Shown: in pieces, positions 1-10,566 of the stretch
Layout: every line of letters begins with the position of its first letter
Numbering within the stretch: position 1 is the stretch's first letter
NCBI GenBank assembly: GCA_024196135.1
Contig: JAMQCK010000008.1
Coordinates: forward strand, 186,001-250,000
Direction: 5' to 3'
DNA length: 64,000 nt
Origin: Pleurotus ostreatus/Saccharomyces cerevisiae fusant
Taxonomy: Eukaryota; Opisthokonta
Program-made: the position numbers and the translations under genes
Notes under the pieces: model-generated
What the model saw: the letters and a program-made list of their open reading frames with translations, nothing else
What the model was told of the DNA's origin: nothing
The model's database searches: none

Positions 1-2829
1 GCGGCGCGCATGCTCTCCATGTCGTGCATCATGAGGAGGAAGATGACCTGGCCGGACGAGAGGGAGCGGATCTCGTGCGCGCGGAGGCCGATGTAGTGCG
101 TGAGGAGGTTGCGGTGGAGGTTGATGACCGTATGCGCGTACTCTTGGCGAATGACCGAGTTATACTCGACATCGCTCGCGACCGAGTCGTGCGACTCCTC
201 GATGACAAGGGCAGGCGTCTTCGCTGCAATACGCGCAAGCGCGGGCCTCAGCCATTGCATCGCAGTGTTGTCATCGCCCTCCAACTTCGTGAACTGGAAG
301 AGGATGCAAAGGAACCACATATGCCGGAAGAGGGATAACACGCTAGGCGTCGTGTTCTTTTCCGGGTGAAAGTCCTCATGCGACATCACGGCCTCAATCG
401 GCAGGAGGAGCGATGCCAGTTGCTCGATCATGTCGTCGATCTGTATGGCGGGTCAGCCCAACTGGCGCAACACTCGCTGAATCAATGTCAGCACCTTGAC
501 ATGCCGATTAGATATCTGCGCGTTCTGTATGGCGACACCCTTGTCGGAGAACAATGTCAGAAGCTCAATGAGATACGTCTCGTAGAGCTCGGGCCTATGA
601 TGCAGCTCCTGCGCGAGACGCGTCTGAGCAGCCAAGACCTATAGTTCCTGTGAGCTCTTTGTTTCTAACGTAAACCCAGTTGAACGCACCATATTATTCG
701 AGAATCTCGGATCGTCCGGATTTGCCGCACTATTGATGACCGAAAACGCCCGTATAATATCCACAAACGAGCTCTGCGGCGCCGCCAGCGCCAAATCCAC
801 CAAATTATACGCAATCGCCGCCTCCACCGTCGGCTCCGCCGACCGCAACCTCTGCAACAGCATCGATATCGTCAGCTTCGTCACCTCCTCCATCTTGAAC
901 TCCAGCGCAAGCCGCGTGACGACGGATATGGTGCTGATGCCGACGAGACGCTTTTCCTCGTCGGTGAGGCCGCGCAGGCCGGTCTCGACGGACTTGATGG
1001 TGGCCTCGCCTTGAGGTTGATAGAGCGGGTTGTCGAGCATTTGGGAGTTGTTGGCAGAACCGTAGATTTCTTTGCTGGTGGCGGCGATGTAATTGAGTAG
1101 GGAGTACATGCTCGACATGATGAGGTCGTCGCCCGGAGCGAGCTTGATGCAAAGCGCTAGACACTTCGCGGCAGCGGAGAGCGGGAGCGACGCGTGGGTA
1201 TCCGACATGAACTCCAGCTCGAAGATGGGCAGAGGCGAGGTGACGAAGCGACGCAAATGCGGCACCATATTGCCAGCGATCTCGGGGAAGCTAGAAAGGG
1301 TTAGATAACGGGCCAGTGCAAGGTAGTGCGAGCGTACCTCTGCACAAGCACTGTAGTCGCTTTCAGGGCAGCCTCCTGGACCAGGTGGTCCGAGATAGGC
1401 GACTCGTCGCTAAGCAGTAAGAGCAGACGGGCGTAGAGCTTGTCGTCCAAATCCTTCAGAGCGACTGAACAGACCGACGCGAGTTTCTGCACGGCAATCA
1501 GTTTGAGAGGTATACCCAAACAATACCCCGCCTACCAAACTCTCCGACATCGTCTCCCAAGCATACGTATCAATCGATGGCTCCGACTCCATCTCTTCAA
1601 TCTGCACAAGCAGCCCCGTAAAGCACTTCATCGCATACTTGATCGTCTTCTTCATAAACGCCCGGATCTCCTCGTCCTCCACCTCCACGTCCGCCGGCGC
1701 CTGCCGCATAAGCGCCAGCCACGCCCTATTAGCAGCAGCGGCCTCGTGCGGGGGGCCCGGCGACGGGCTCTGCGGCGCGAGCACCTGCGCCAGGACGGTC
1801 CACTCGATCTCGAGGACGCAGCAGACGACGAAGTAGCCGCTTAGGGGGCGCCCGCGCGAGAGGTAGCGCGCGAGGAATGTGTGGAGGAAGCGGAGAATGT
1901 GCTCGTCAGGGCCGTCCTTCTGCATGATGTCGGCAAGGAGGTTGTTGAGGCGGTCGACGACGGATGGGGCGCAGATGGTGGCGAATTGGGCGGAGAGGGC
2001 GTGCCAGTGCTTGTAGGTCCATGGGAAGGATGTGGTGGTGATAGCGCGGTAGAAGCCGTGCAGTGCGGGGATGATCTGGGTGAGGATGTCGAGGGCTGGC
2101 AAGGAGATCAGTCTCAAGTAGCTCGGAAGAGTGAGCAAGTAAACGCACAGCTCTCGCGGTCTATCCTCGAGCGCAGGTCAGTTACCAAAGAAACGATCGC
2201 ATGCGTAGCAGGATTGACTGCCTCTGAGTGCGCGGCGGCAACACGAAGCAACGCAGACACCGTTGAGTAAGTGAGCTGGTCCGGAAGAGACCATTCTGCA
2301 TACTGCGTCAGAAGCTATACACAAACTTACAGCCTTGCACGTCCACGCACCCTGCCAGTACAGAGACTTGTCAAAGTCAACGCGGGGTATATCCTTCGCG
2401 ATTCCGATTAGGGTAGGAAGTATAGTATCAATCGAGGAGGTAATCCTGCCGTCGGGGAAGTTGATAACGAGCTCTCCAAAGCCAATGTTGCAGTGAACGC
2501 GGGTAGCCGGCTACATGAGACGCGGTCAGACGGTGGGCTATACTTCCCCCGAACCAGCAACGCACCATAAACACCCGCTCCTGCTGAGCTACTTCTGAGC
2601 CATTGAGATCTCCGTTCGCCTTGGCTTCACCATCTGCATCGGCATTCTCGACCTCGGCTTCCTGTAGCTTGGTGGATATCGTGTCCTGCGCGTAGTCGCA
2701 TTCCTCCTCTCCTTCGTCCGCCGCGAGTGCAGCAATCTCAGACAAGATCTTCTGGTGTATGTTGAGCTCCAAGCTGTCTTTATGTTCAGGTAATGCCCTT
2801 CATTCAGTTCATCATACGTACCAATCCAT
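1..2829 (-). CDS. STT4: Phosphatidylinositol 4-kinase alpha, STT4-like (N-terminal part; gene continues beyond left edge)
   Basis: STT4/PI4K-alpha makes phosphatidylinositol 4-phosphate at the plasma membrane. Only the N-terminal helical-repeat region is in the window; the catalytic domain lies beyond base 1. The first exon is tiny (start codon at 2827-2829, reading M-D-C) and an intron joins it to an exon reading LELNIHQKILSEIAALAADE. Further exons give stretches such as HGFYRAITTTSFPWT, KCLALCIKLAPGDD, MYSLLNYIAATSKEI and EIRSLSSGQVIFLLMM, which I recognise from fungal STT4 N-termini. At least seven short introns are visible. The gene is head to head with the coiled-coil gene at 2975, with 145 bp between start codons. 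Without the kinase domain the family call rests on N-terminal similarity; EFR3, another plasma-membrane repeat protein of the same complex, was considered and fits less well. Confidence 0.72.
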
Positions 2830-2974
2830 GTTGAAGCTCAGCGGACGAAAGCAAGGTACGAAGTGATCATGACCGCATCGGCATGATGGCGGCGCCGCGA
2901 AAGGGCAAGCGCGAGCAAATAACGCGCCTCTTGTTCTCTCCCCTCATCCCATTAGGGCTCACACGCAGTTCGAT

Positions 2975-4001
2975 ATGGCCAAGACGCCCTGTAAGTCGGT
3001 ATATATGCGCATATACGCACCACGCTGACTAGGAGAGCGTATCCAAGCTAAGTCCAGCCTCCGCGCCTCGTCTCGCCCGCCTTCCAGGAAGTCGGCACCC
3101 GTGCACTTCGCCAAGGACAGCGACGACGACATGAATGCCGATAGCGACATTGAGCAGAGTGAAGACGAGGACAACGATGATGCGTAAGTGCGCATACAAT
3201 ATAGCGCTTGTTCTGTCAAAATCCAATTCGCCAGAGACGACCTGCGCAATATCTTCGAGGCTCTTCAAAGTGGGTATCATGGAAGAGAGCGCCCACTGCA
3301 TCAGGCTGACGAGTGCTCAGAGCGTCAGCAGAAGAAAGCATCTGCGCGAACCGCTGCATTCCAGAGCCAGAAGAAAGCACTATACAATAACGGCCGCAAG
3401 AAAGTGCAGGACCTCGTTCGTGACGGGATAGAGCTTGCGTACGCACCACCATTAATTTTAACCCAACACATCAACCGACGTCTCCTCACAGAAACAATAT
3501 GCGCGCTCGAATAGCCGAGCTCGAAGCGCAAGAAGTATCCTACGAGCAGCAGAAAGAACAGTTCGCCTCGCTGCTGAAGGCGATGGATGTACGCGTGTTC
3601 CTCTATTGTTCTTATGTGCCATCATGTAACCACCCATGCAGCAAGAGACAAACACCCTCCTCGGTGCTGCCAGGGTTATCGAAGACCTCAACGCACGCCG
3701 CGTCACCATCATCGACGCCTGCAGCAATCACGGTGAGTACCATCACTCCCCCTGTAGACTGCCTCACATATAAATGCCTGTCCAGTCGAGGATCGCCCCG
3801 CGCAGCGCGAGAGGGCTTTACAGAGCTTCCTCGTCAAGGCGCGCGACCAGGTCGAAAGGAGCCGCGCCGAGCAGAAGGTCGGTGCTATTTTGTGGCGTAG
3901 CTTGGGTTGCCGTCTCATACTGCCCTCCACAGAGCGCGACGGACGCGAAAGCGCTTATCAAGCAATACAAGAACATCCTTCGCGCGGCGGGCAACGAATG
4001 A
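2975..4001 (+). CDS. Small coiled-coil protein of unknown function
   Basis: I do not recognise this gene with certainty. The spliced product of roughly 230 residues starts MAKTPCKSRIQAKSS, has a basic Ser/Pro-rich N-terminus, a short acidic stretch (DSDIEQSEDEDNDDA) and then a long charged helical region rich in Q, K, E and A (for example RARIAELEAQEVSYEQQKE) that should form a coiled coil to near the C-terminus (YKNILRAAGNE). Seven exons fit: donors near 2999, 3185, 3271, 3470, 3588, 3731 and 3878 each have CT(A/G)AC-like branch sites and AG acceptors, and the frames join without stops. An alternative first donor (gtaagt at 2990) was dropped because every acceptor creates a stop. The layout (basic/acidic head followed by coiled coil) resembles chromatin or synaptonemal Cor1-type proteins, but this is a guess. 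Confidence 0.6.
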
Positions 4002-4170
4002 AAGGCCCTTTGTCTATACTTGCCCTCATGCGCTGTCGAACCGCTATGCTTGCTCTGCCATTGTCCGCTGTCGCCCATTGTCGTACCTTGCCATCTCGCT
4101 ATCTCGCTCTGCTCTACGTCCTTGCTCTGTGATGCTTATCTCTGCACTCGTCGTCTCTGCTGTATTCGTA

Positions 4171-5112
4171 TCAACCGCTACTTGTCTCTCCCTTGGCGCC
4201 AGCATCCGGACCCTCGCTCTTTGGCGCTACTGCTTTCGCCTCATTCTTCGAATCCCTTGGCGTAGCTGTGCCCTTTACCTTCGGTGTGTTCGCACCCTTG
4301 CTCTTCCCTTTCGGCGTCGACGTCCCGCTCGCTGGCTGGTCTACGTACTCAAATTTGCGCGAGTCGATAGTGAATGTAACCGGTCCCTAGGAGTCGTCGA
4401 CTTTAGCTAGCTATCCGATGCTTGATAACACGTCTCGTGTCGTACCTCGTTGCACAAGCTCACGCTCATCATGGCGCCGAATTTGCCGTCTTTGATCTTC
4501 TCCGGCTTGTATGCCTTGCCCAGGCTCTCGAGGAAGGAGCCGTAGAATATGCGGCTGGCTTCGGACGGCTGTTCAAAGTAGGGTCAACATTGTCGTAGGC
4601 TAAGGCTAAGGCTTCCCAGCTCGACCAAGTCAAGCACTGGACCTCACCATCGCCTTATGGAAGTCTGGCTTGTTCCCCTTCGTCGTGTTACCCAGAAGCG
4701 TGAACTGGGAGACGCAGAGGATGTCGCCGTCAATGTCTTTCACGCTCGATTTCCACATCTTGCTATCATCTGCAGGGTCGTTGAAGACGCGGAGGTTGAG
4801 GCTGAATCATTGGTGAGGACGAGAATAAATGGAAGGGGACTCTTGTACTCGTAAAAATTACATTTTGTTGATGATGGTGGCAGCATCCGCCGAGCTATCG
4901 TCTGTGCGCGTGTGAGGTTCTCTAGCATACAAAACTTGCAGCTGATTTACCTGTACCGATGCCGACCAGGACCATCAAACCTTTGGAGATTTTCGAGACG
5001 ACTTCGTTGTCCACTGACTTCACAATCAGACCGATTTAGACAGTGGTCACTCTACCAATAGTATCATACCTGTTACCGAGGCAGAGGACACCCGCTGAAT
5101 GATTGCACGCAT
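4171..5112 (-). CDS. DTD1: D-aminoacyl-tRNA deacylase (D-Tyr-tRNA deacylase), DTD1
   Basis: DTD hydrolyses D-amino acids from mischarged tRNAs in the cytosol, protecting translation. The start at 5110-5112 opens MRAIIQRVSSASV, the classic DTD N-terminus, followed over an intron by SVDNEVVSKISKGLMVLVGIGT, then WKSSVKDIDGDILCVSQFTL and NTTKGNKPDFHKAM. The SQFTL and the NKPDFH segments are the conserved active-site motifs of the family. The fold closes with ASRIFYGSFLESLGKAY and GAMMSVSLCNEGPVTFTIDS. After the usual family end (FEYVDQ) there is an unusual tail of about 55 residues rich in Lys, Ser, Thr and Pro (GTSTPKGKSKGANTPK...), predicted disordered, ending at the TGA at 4171-4173. At least five short introns. 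It is head to head with the RAP1-like gene, 159 bp apart. Confidence 0.9.
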
Positions 5113-5271
5113 CTCTGCAGTGAACGCGTGAGTCAAGCTCTCCACCGTGCGAAAAGTTGAAGTTGATCCCGCACGTGACGTAATCCCACGACGCGTCGTC
5201 CAAATATAGCAACGCGTCTCCTTCACATCAACGACGACAAGCGCTTACGATTCGCGTACTCCCCAAGCGCG
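5113..5271. promoter_or_regulatory. Bidirectional DTD1/RAP1 promoter with three ACGCGT boxes
   Basis: The 159-bp spacer between the two start codons holds ACGCGT at 5124-5129, 5191-5196 and 5212-5217. ACGCGT is the MCB element bound by the MBF (Mbp1-Swi6) G1/S regulator in ascomycetes. A CACGTG E-box (5173-5178) overlapping TGACGTAA (5176-5183), a CRE/ATF-like site, is also present. The sites are seen directly; their use is inference. Confidence 0.5.
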
Positions 5272-7909
5272 ATGTCCGGGCGGGGCATCTTTACTAAGGA
5301 CGACGGACGACCTGTCGTATTCTTCTTGCACAAGACCATCAAGGGGGACAAGCGGATCCTCCTGAGAGAGGAGATTCAGGTGCGTCTGCCGCATCGTTGA
5401 CGCGGAAAGCGGGCTCACCTCCCTTCTCTCACCCTCACAGAAACACGGCGGCCAAGTCACAGACGATGATGACGAAGCAGAAACGGTGCTCATTGACGAC
5501 TACGCTTTGAAGCCTGCCGTTCTGCAACTGCGCTACGCTATGCGCCCCATCAACCCGCGCGTGCACGACTTCTGGGTCGAGCCACTCACGTTCGTGCGCA
5601 AGTGCATAAACTGGGGCGTCTACAGCCACGAGGCGCGCAAGGTGGGCATGCCGGGAAGGGCGGGGACTGAGGAGGGGCTGTTGTGAGTTGTACTGTTTGA
5701 AGTGGATGAAGCGCGCCTAATCCTTACGATCAGCCGCGTGGAGTTCACTGCCGACGACGATGAGCACCTCGTGCAGTTTCTTGCCACCCATTTGCCCGAG
5801 AAGTCGGCAGGTGGGCGGACGGGGATAGAGCCATACAGGCGCCTAGTCGCCCTAGTGCGTAGCCATCTTCCTCTTGTCTTCCTCACGCTTACCGTGATTG
5901 TAGTACGACGCAAGCGACCCCGACACCTGGGGGCTCAAATGGGTCAGACGGCATACGGAACAGTCATGGCATGAGCGCTACCGGAAGAACCAAGCGCGAC
6001 TAGACCCCCTCATCGATGCTATTGCGCGGCGCGAGGACCCGCCAGACGCCGTCACATACGAGCGGGATCGAAGGTACAAGCAGGGCAATCCAGTACATAT
6101 CCACGTGCAGGAAGGAGAAGAGGAGGATGAGGAAGGCGAAGTGGAGGTGGAAGAAGATCAGCCCCAGCAAGAGCAAGATTATGAAGAGGAAGACGAAATC
6201 AGGGAATTTAGTCCGACGCAGGTCGAATACCAAACCGCGCCAGACAAGACGCTGGACAACGCAGACGAGGAGGATCAGCTGGAAGAAGATCAATACGCAT
6301 ACGAGCAGCCTGTGTCGCAAGTGGCAGGGCAGAAGCGGCGCCACTCGGATGGTGACGCTCTGCTCGCGCAGCGCCAAAGGTGGGATAAGCGACCTCGCCT
6401 CACGGGCTCGCAACTCAAGGGTAAACAACGAGCTGTTGAGCCCGTGGATGATGTATACGAGGAGGAACCTCGGTGAGTCGATGCGTATGCTTTGCGAAAA
6501 TGTCAACTAACTCTAGGCAGACCACCCAGCCCGACTCTGGTCGACCGACGTCAGTCGCAGATATACCCACCTCTTCCTGAGGATACACCGCAGCCCTCAC
6601 CTCGCGAATCTGCCTCACCTGCTCACATACCCGGCCGCTACACTCCATCTCCATCTACTCAACCGCTGCCTTCACTAGACAGTCGACTCGCCGCCTCTCG
6701 CCTGGAACAATCGCCTGTGCGGAACCTGGCTGCTGCCAGACCATCGCGACCTCTAGTCCCTGTGTCCACTGCTTCTCAAAGCCAGCCGGCCGCTTCGCAA
6801 AGTCAGTCCGTCGCTCGCCAAACCCGGACTGCTGCTTCTCGGAATCAGTCCCCTGCCCGCACACGCATTAAGCCCCGTCGCGCTCCCGTCATTCCTGCTG
6901 TCGCCGAAGACGCCCCCGCGCGCAACACCCGTGCGCGTTCGCGAGGGCTTTCCACCGAGCCCTCGCCGCCACCGACCCAGAAATCGCCTCAACCGAATCG
7001 GAAGCAGCGAGAGCGGCGTCACGTCCCTGGCTCGTCTCAATCTGAGGACGAGGACCATATGCCAACTGTGCGCGAGGAGGTGCTGGAGAATCCGTTTGCT
7101 CAAGATGCTGGTGACGATGACGAGCAGCCACCGGTGGAGGTAGAAGAAGATGACAGTAGGGAAGACGCCGAGTTTGTTTGGGACGAAGACGAGCAGCCAC
7201 CGGCGGAGACGCTGGAAGACGAGGACGCGGTCGTGCATCAGCTCATGGATAACAGTGCTTTGTCGGCGGGTGGGGTCGACGCGGACACGTACGACGAGGA
7301 TGCGGAGAATAGGGACCCGCGCTTGGAGCATGAGGGGCGAGACGAAGAGAGTGAGGAGGATGTAGACGAGGATGAGGATGACAGGGAGCGACACAGCGAC
7401 GGCTCAGAGGAGCTCAGCTCCGACGACGCGCAGACCCGAGAGCACATCTCCTTCCAGGCTCCTGCGTCTCCTGTCTCTGCTCCTCCTTCCAGATCTACCA
7501 ACGTTTTCTTGCCCAAGGTGCCCCCGCAAGTGCGCCGCCTGGCCCGCGGCACGCAACGTAAGCACCATCCTTTACCATGGCCCTCCCGATACTTACTGAC
7601 TCAAGCCATCTAGCCGCCTCACAAAGCCTTCCACTACCACAAACTCCGGCGCCAGGCAACACCTCTCGCTCATTGCGAACCTCCCTCGCCGCCGACTTGC
7701 TTTCCCTATCCATGCAGCGCTCACCACCTCGGCACCGTGGGCTATCCAGCGAATCCAGCGTCGAGAGCTATCCGTTGCCAAATACGCGCGCGAGTACGGA
7801 GAAGCAGAGGTTGACGCAGGAGCAGATGCAGAGTCCGTATGTGCCCGCGCAGGGCACTAGGGCCGCGCGGCTTTTGCGCTCGCGACTCAGGGCGCAGGAG
7901 GCGGCGTGA
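5272..7909 (+). CDS. RAP1: RAP1-like telomere protein (BRCT + Myb + long acidic disordered region)
   Basis: The protein begins MSGRGIFTKDDGRPVVFFLH and continues into a BRCT-like module (REEIQKHGGQVTDDDDEAETVLIDD), then a Rap1-type Myb/homeodomain: VEFTADDDEHLVQFLATHL ... YRRLVALYDASDPDTWGLKW and the closing helix EQSWHERYRKNQARLD. This BRCT-then-Myb order is that of Rap1/TERF2IP, which caps telomeres through shelterin. The rest (about 550 residues) is low complexity: very acidic blocks, Ser/Pro-rich stretches and a basic KRRHSDGDALL segment. I see no clear C-terminal RCT domain. Introns near 5381, 5676, 5850, 6471 and 7559 join in frame. The last exon ends LRSRLRAQEAA with TGA at 7907-7909. 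Shared promoter with DTD1. Confidence 0.75.
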
Positions 7910-8092
7910 GGGAGCAGAGGGACGTTCGTTTGCTCGTGTAACATATCTGTACGATACATGCTTCAGGATGTGGCATACCTAGTGCTTTGCAGGATGGGAT
8001 TATCAATGCTTCTTTCGTGGCACATGAGCATTATCATCCATTACAATAAGCAAGTGAGGTGTGATCAGTAGTGTAGTCTAGCGGGATTTGCA

Positions 8093-9457
8093 TCATACTT
8101 TTGTCTCCGACTCCTTCGTCTCCTCCGGGTCGACGTAGACGCTCAGCAAGCCCCGCAACCGCTCGTCGAAGAACACCTTCTGCGCGGGCTTGATGATCTC
8201 CCATCCGTCCACCCTATTCCGCCACACCTTCTCCTTGTTCATTCGCTCCTGCCGCAACTCGACCTCCGTCGGGGGCGGGTGCGCCGCCTCCTCCTTCGTC
8301 GGCTCCCTTACTCCTCTCGCGAGCTCGCGCGCCACCTGCAGCCGCGCTGGCAGCTCCGCGTAGTACTTCTCGCGCGACTTGGCCGTCTCCGCGGGAATCT
8401 CCGCGCTCGAGCTCTTGAAGAACGCCTCCTTGTCCTTGTCAAAGGCAAGGTCGCTCGGCGAGGTCGGGGTGGCGACCTCGCGGAAGGGCCGCGTCTGGCG
8501 CATGACGAGGCGGTAGGCAGCCTCCGCGCCCGCGCGCACGCGCTCGCGCTGGTTGAACCAGTCCCAGAGCATGTAGGGGATCTGGGAGAAGCCGATGTAG
8601 TCGACGAAGGAGACGAGGAGGAGTGGGGGGATGGGAGGGATGGTGGCGGGTGGGGCGACGTCCGTGCCGGGGGTGGGGGTGATTGGTGGGGGCGTGTATT
8701 GGGTGACGGGCTTGGGGGTGTGGGCTACGCCCTCCTCGGGCTCGTCGAAGTGGCCGTCGTCCGCGAGAGCGTTGGCGAGGGCCTCGTCGCGGTCGACGGG
8801 TTGCAAGCCCTCCGTCCAGCCACGCGCGAGACCGAGCATGAACTCCTTGAAGGCAGGACGACCAATGATGACAGCACCGTCTTCGACCGCGCGCTTCTCC
8901 AGGACCTCTGGGGGAACATATGTCGGGGTCGCCAGCAGGTGGATGGGTGGGCTGTCAAGGCCTGCTTCCACCCTTCTCCGAGCGCGAATCTCGTCCGCGA
9001 TCTTCTGCGCAAGCTCTCCACTCTTGTTACCGTTCACAATGTCATAGTCGATGCCTGCAGCGACAAGAATGGGCTGCAAGGTGTCAGTACACGCGCAGCA
9101 ATCAGAAAACCCGCCACGCACCTTGATATACCGTCGGAAGTACTTGATGCTTGCGTTGTAGTCCTCGTCGCCCGGCCACTTGCACCCATACACCCGCACC
9201 TTCCGTGGCGGCTCCAAGATACCTAGCGGACGCTCCGCAAGGTGACTGACCCGGTCCACATACGCCTGCCGTATGCGCTTGCACTCGCGGCGATCGTACA
9301 CATAGTAGCCGGTCACCGTGCTCGTCACCGTCCAGAAGATGAGCCAGTTCCGCGAGGGGAGCTTGGGGCGGTAGTCAAGCCATGAGGGGGGGATGCCCGT
9401 GTACTGGAGCACGGCCTTCACTCCCGAGGGCGCCTTCGACTTGTTCTCGCCGCCCAT
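8093..9457 (-). CDS. TIM54: Mitochondrial import inner membrane translocase subunit TIM54
   Basis: TIM54 is a subunit of the TIM22 complex, which inserts carrier proteins into the mitochondrial inner membrane. The start at 9455-9457 gives MGGENKSKAPSGVKAVLQYTGIP followed by PPSWLDYRPKLPSRNW, a single membrane segment (LIFWTVTSTVTGYYVY) and PPRKVRVYGCKWPGDEDY, all typical of TIM54. The long soluble part has GIDYDIVNGNKSGELAQKIAD and ends SVYVDPEETKESETKV. An intron of 48 nt (near 9075-9122, donor gtgcgt, acceptor ttgcag) has no stop and is a multiple of three; removing it gives a protein of about 438 residues with K-PILVAAG across the junction. An upstream in-frame extension to 9607 exists but its start is not needed and looks unlike a leader. 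Confidence 0.88.
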   Translation of the reverse strand: MGGENKSKAPSGVKAVLQYTGIPPSWLDYRPKLPSRNWLIFWTVTSTVTGYYVYDRRECKRIRQAYVDRVSHLAERPLGILEPPRKVRVYGCKWPGDEDYNASIKYFRRYIKVRGGFSDCCACTDTLQPILVAAGIDYDIVNGNKSGELAQKIADEIRARRRVEAGLDSPPIHLLATPTYVPPEVLEKRAVEDGAVIIGRPAFKEFMLGLARGWTEGLQPVDRDEALANALADDGHFDEPEEGVAHTPKPVTQYTPPPITPTPGTDVAPPATIPPIPPLLLVSFVDYIGFSQIPYMLWDWFNQRERVRAGAEAAYRLVMRQTRPFREVATPTSPSDLAFDKDKEAFFKSSSAEIPAETAKSREKYYAELPARLQVARELARGVREPTKEEAAHPPPTEVELRQERMNKEKVWRNRVDGWEIIKPAQKVFFDERLRGLLSVYVDPEETKESETKV

Positions 9458-9823
9458 GCGCGCAGAGACTGAGTGCCGCGCCGCGCGAACCGGTGCGAAA
9501 ACTGCCGCCCGTGCACGTGATGCGCGCCTACAGCCGCATGTCCGGCACAAGTTCAACTTTACCGACTCAAGAGCGTGTCCGTGGCCAAACGTGAAGTAGC
9601 ATTGCAAGAGCGTAATGTCCGTGAGAGATACATGTATGGTACATTGTCTTTATGTGTTATGTGCACTATGGTCCGTATGTAGGGTACTAAATGTCACAAG
9701 AGCGAGTGAACAGCCGGAGACGGGGTCGAGAGTAATAGTGTCTGCGAGCGAGACGAATAGTGATATAGTCCAAGAGTTTTGAGAGTCCGTAGGGCGGAGG
9801 GATAACATGGCGCCGCGTCAGAA
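9458..9823. other. Intergenic: TIM54 upstream region and 3' flank of the secreted-protein gene
   Basis: About 366 bp with no gene I can support. The right part (from about 9700) is the 3' flank of the minus-strand gene ending at 9824. The left part carries the TIM54 promoter; an A/T-rich run (catgtatggtacattgtct) lies near 9630. No repeat is visible. Confidence 0.5.
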
Positions 9824-10566
9824 TTAGCACCAATCGCACTTCGTCCAGAGATCAAAGTTTTGGTGGTCGATCCCGGCGCAGGGTGCGAGGAAGTTGGGGT
9901 CCTTCGCATCCTTTGCGATCTCGACACACTGCCCGTTCGTTACAGACGTGATGTTGCAGCCGTATGAGAACTGGCCCTGCATGGAGGAGTCGGCGTTGCA
10001 ATAGTCGCACTGCACTGACCAGTGCTGCGACCTGATAACGTATGTCAGTCACCGGCAACGACGGGATCGGAGTGACCACATACTCATCGTTGTCGGATGC
10101 ATCGGCCAGCGTTAGGTTTCCGCTCTCAGTGAGGGCGACAGCGAGGTGCTTCTTGTCGGCCGGGCTGTGCGATGGCAGGTTCGTCAGTACGCCACATACA
10201 TTCCGAAAGCACTGGAACGCACCTGATGGTGAACAGCGAATCGTCGTGCCCTTCGATCGGGTGGAAGAAGAAGTCCACCTTAGCGAGCATACTGGCCGTG
10301 TTTGGATTGGAAGACTCGCTGGTGACGGACGCGTTGGCCGCAGGCGGCTGCTTCACACCCCACTCTCGCGCCGAGTTGGTCACGGAGACGCCAACGCCGT
10401 TGAAGGGAGGAACGCATGGCCCATCGGACTCTGCTCGCCGCGAATGGAACATGGCCGGGGGTGCAGCGAAGGAGGGAGCCGCTGCCGCGAAGGGGACCGC
10501 GGCAGAAAGGAGGAGCGCGACGAGCATCGGGGACGCGATGAACAGAGCGAAGATCGTGAAGAACAT
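9824..10566 (-). CDS. Small secreted protein, Cys-containing, possibly beta-trefoil-like
   Basis: The start at 10564-10566 gives MFFTIFALFIASPMLVALLL followed by small residues (AAAAPSFAAPP), a convincing signal peptide. The mature part contains CVPPFNGVGVSVTNSAREW, HPIEGHDDSLFTI, then after an intron PADKKHLAVALTESGNLTLA and after a second intron SQHWSVQCDYCNADSS and FSYGCNITSVTNGQCVEIA, ending HQNFDLWTKCDWC. Two introns (near 10170-10224 and 10031-10083) join in frame with gtgcgt/gtatgt donors. The QHW and FDLW elements recall ricin-B-like QxW repeats, but I cannot confirm a fold. About eight cysteines suggest disulfides. A TATA-like element lies about 117 bp upstream. Function unknown. Confidence 0.6.

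Noticed and set aside
8279..9226. 315-codon antisense ORF over TIM54
   Set aside because: Leu/Arg/Glu/Gly-rich shadow of the real gene on the other strand.
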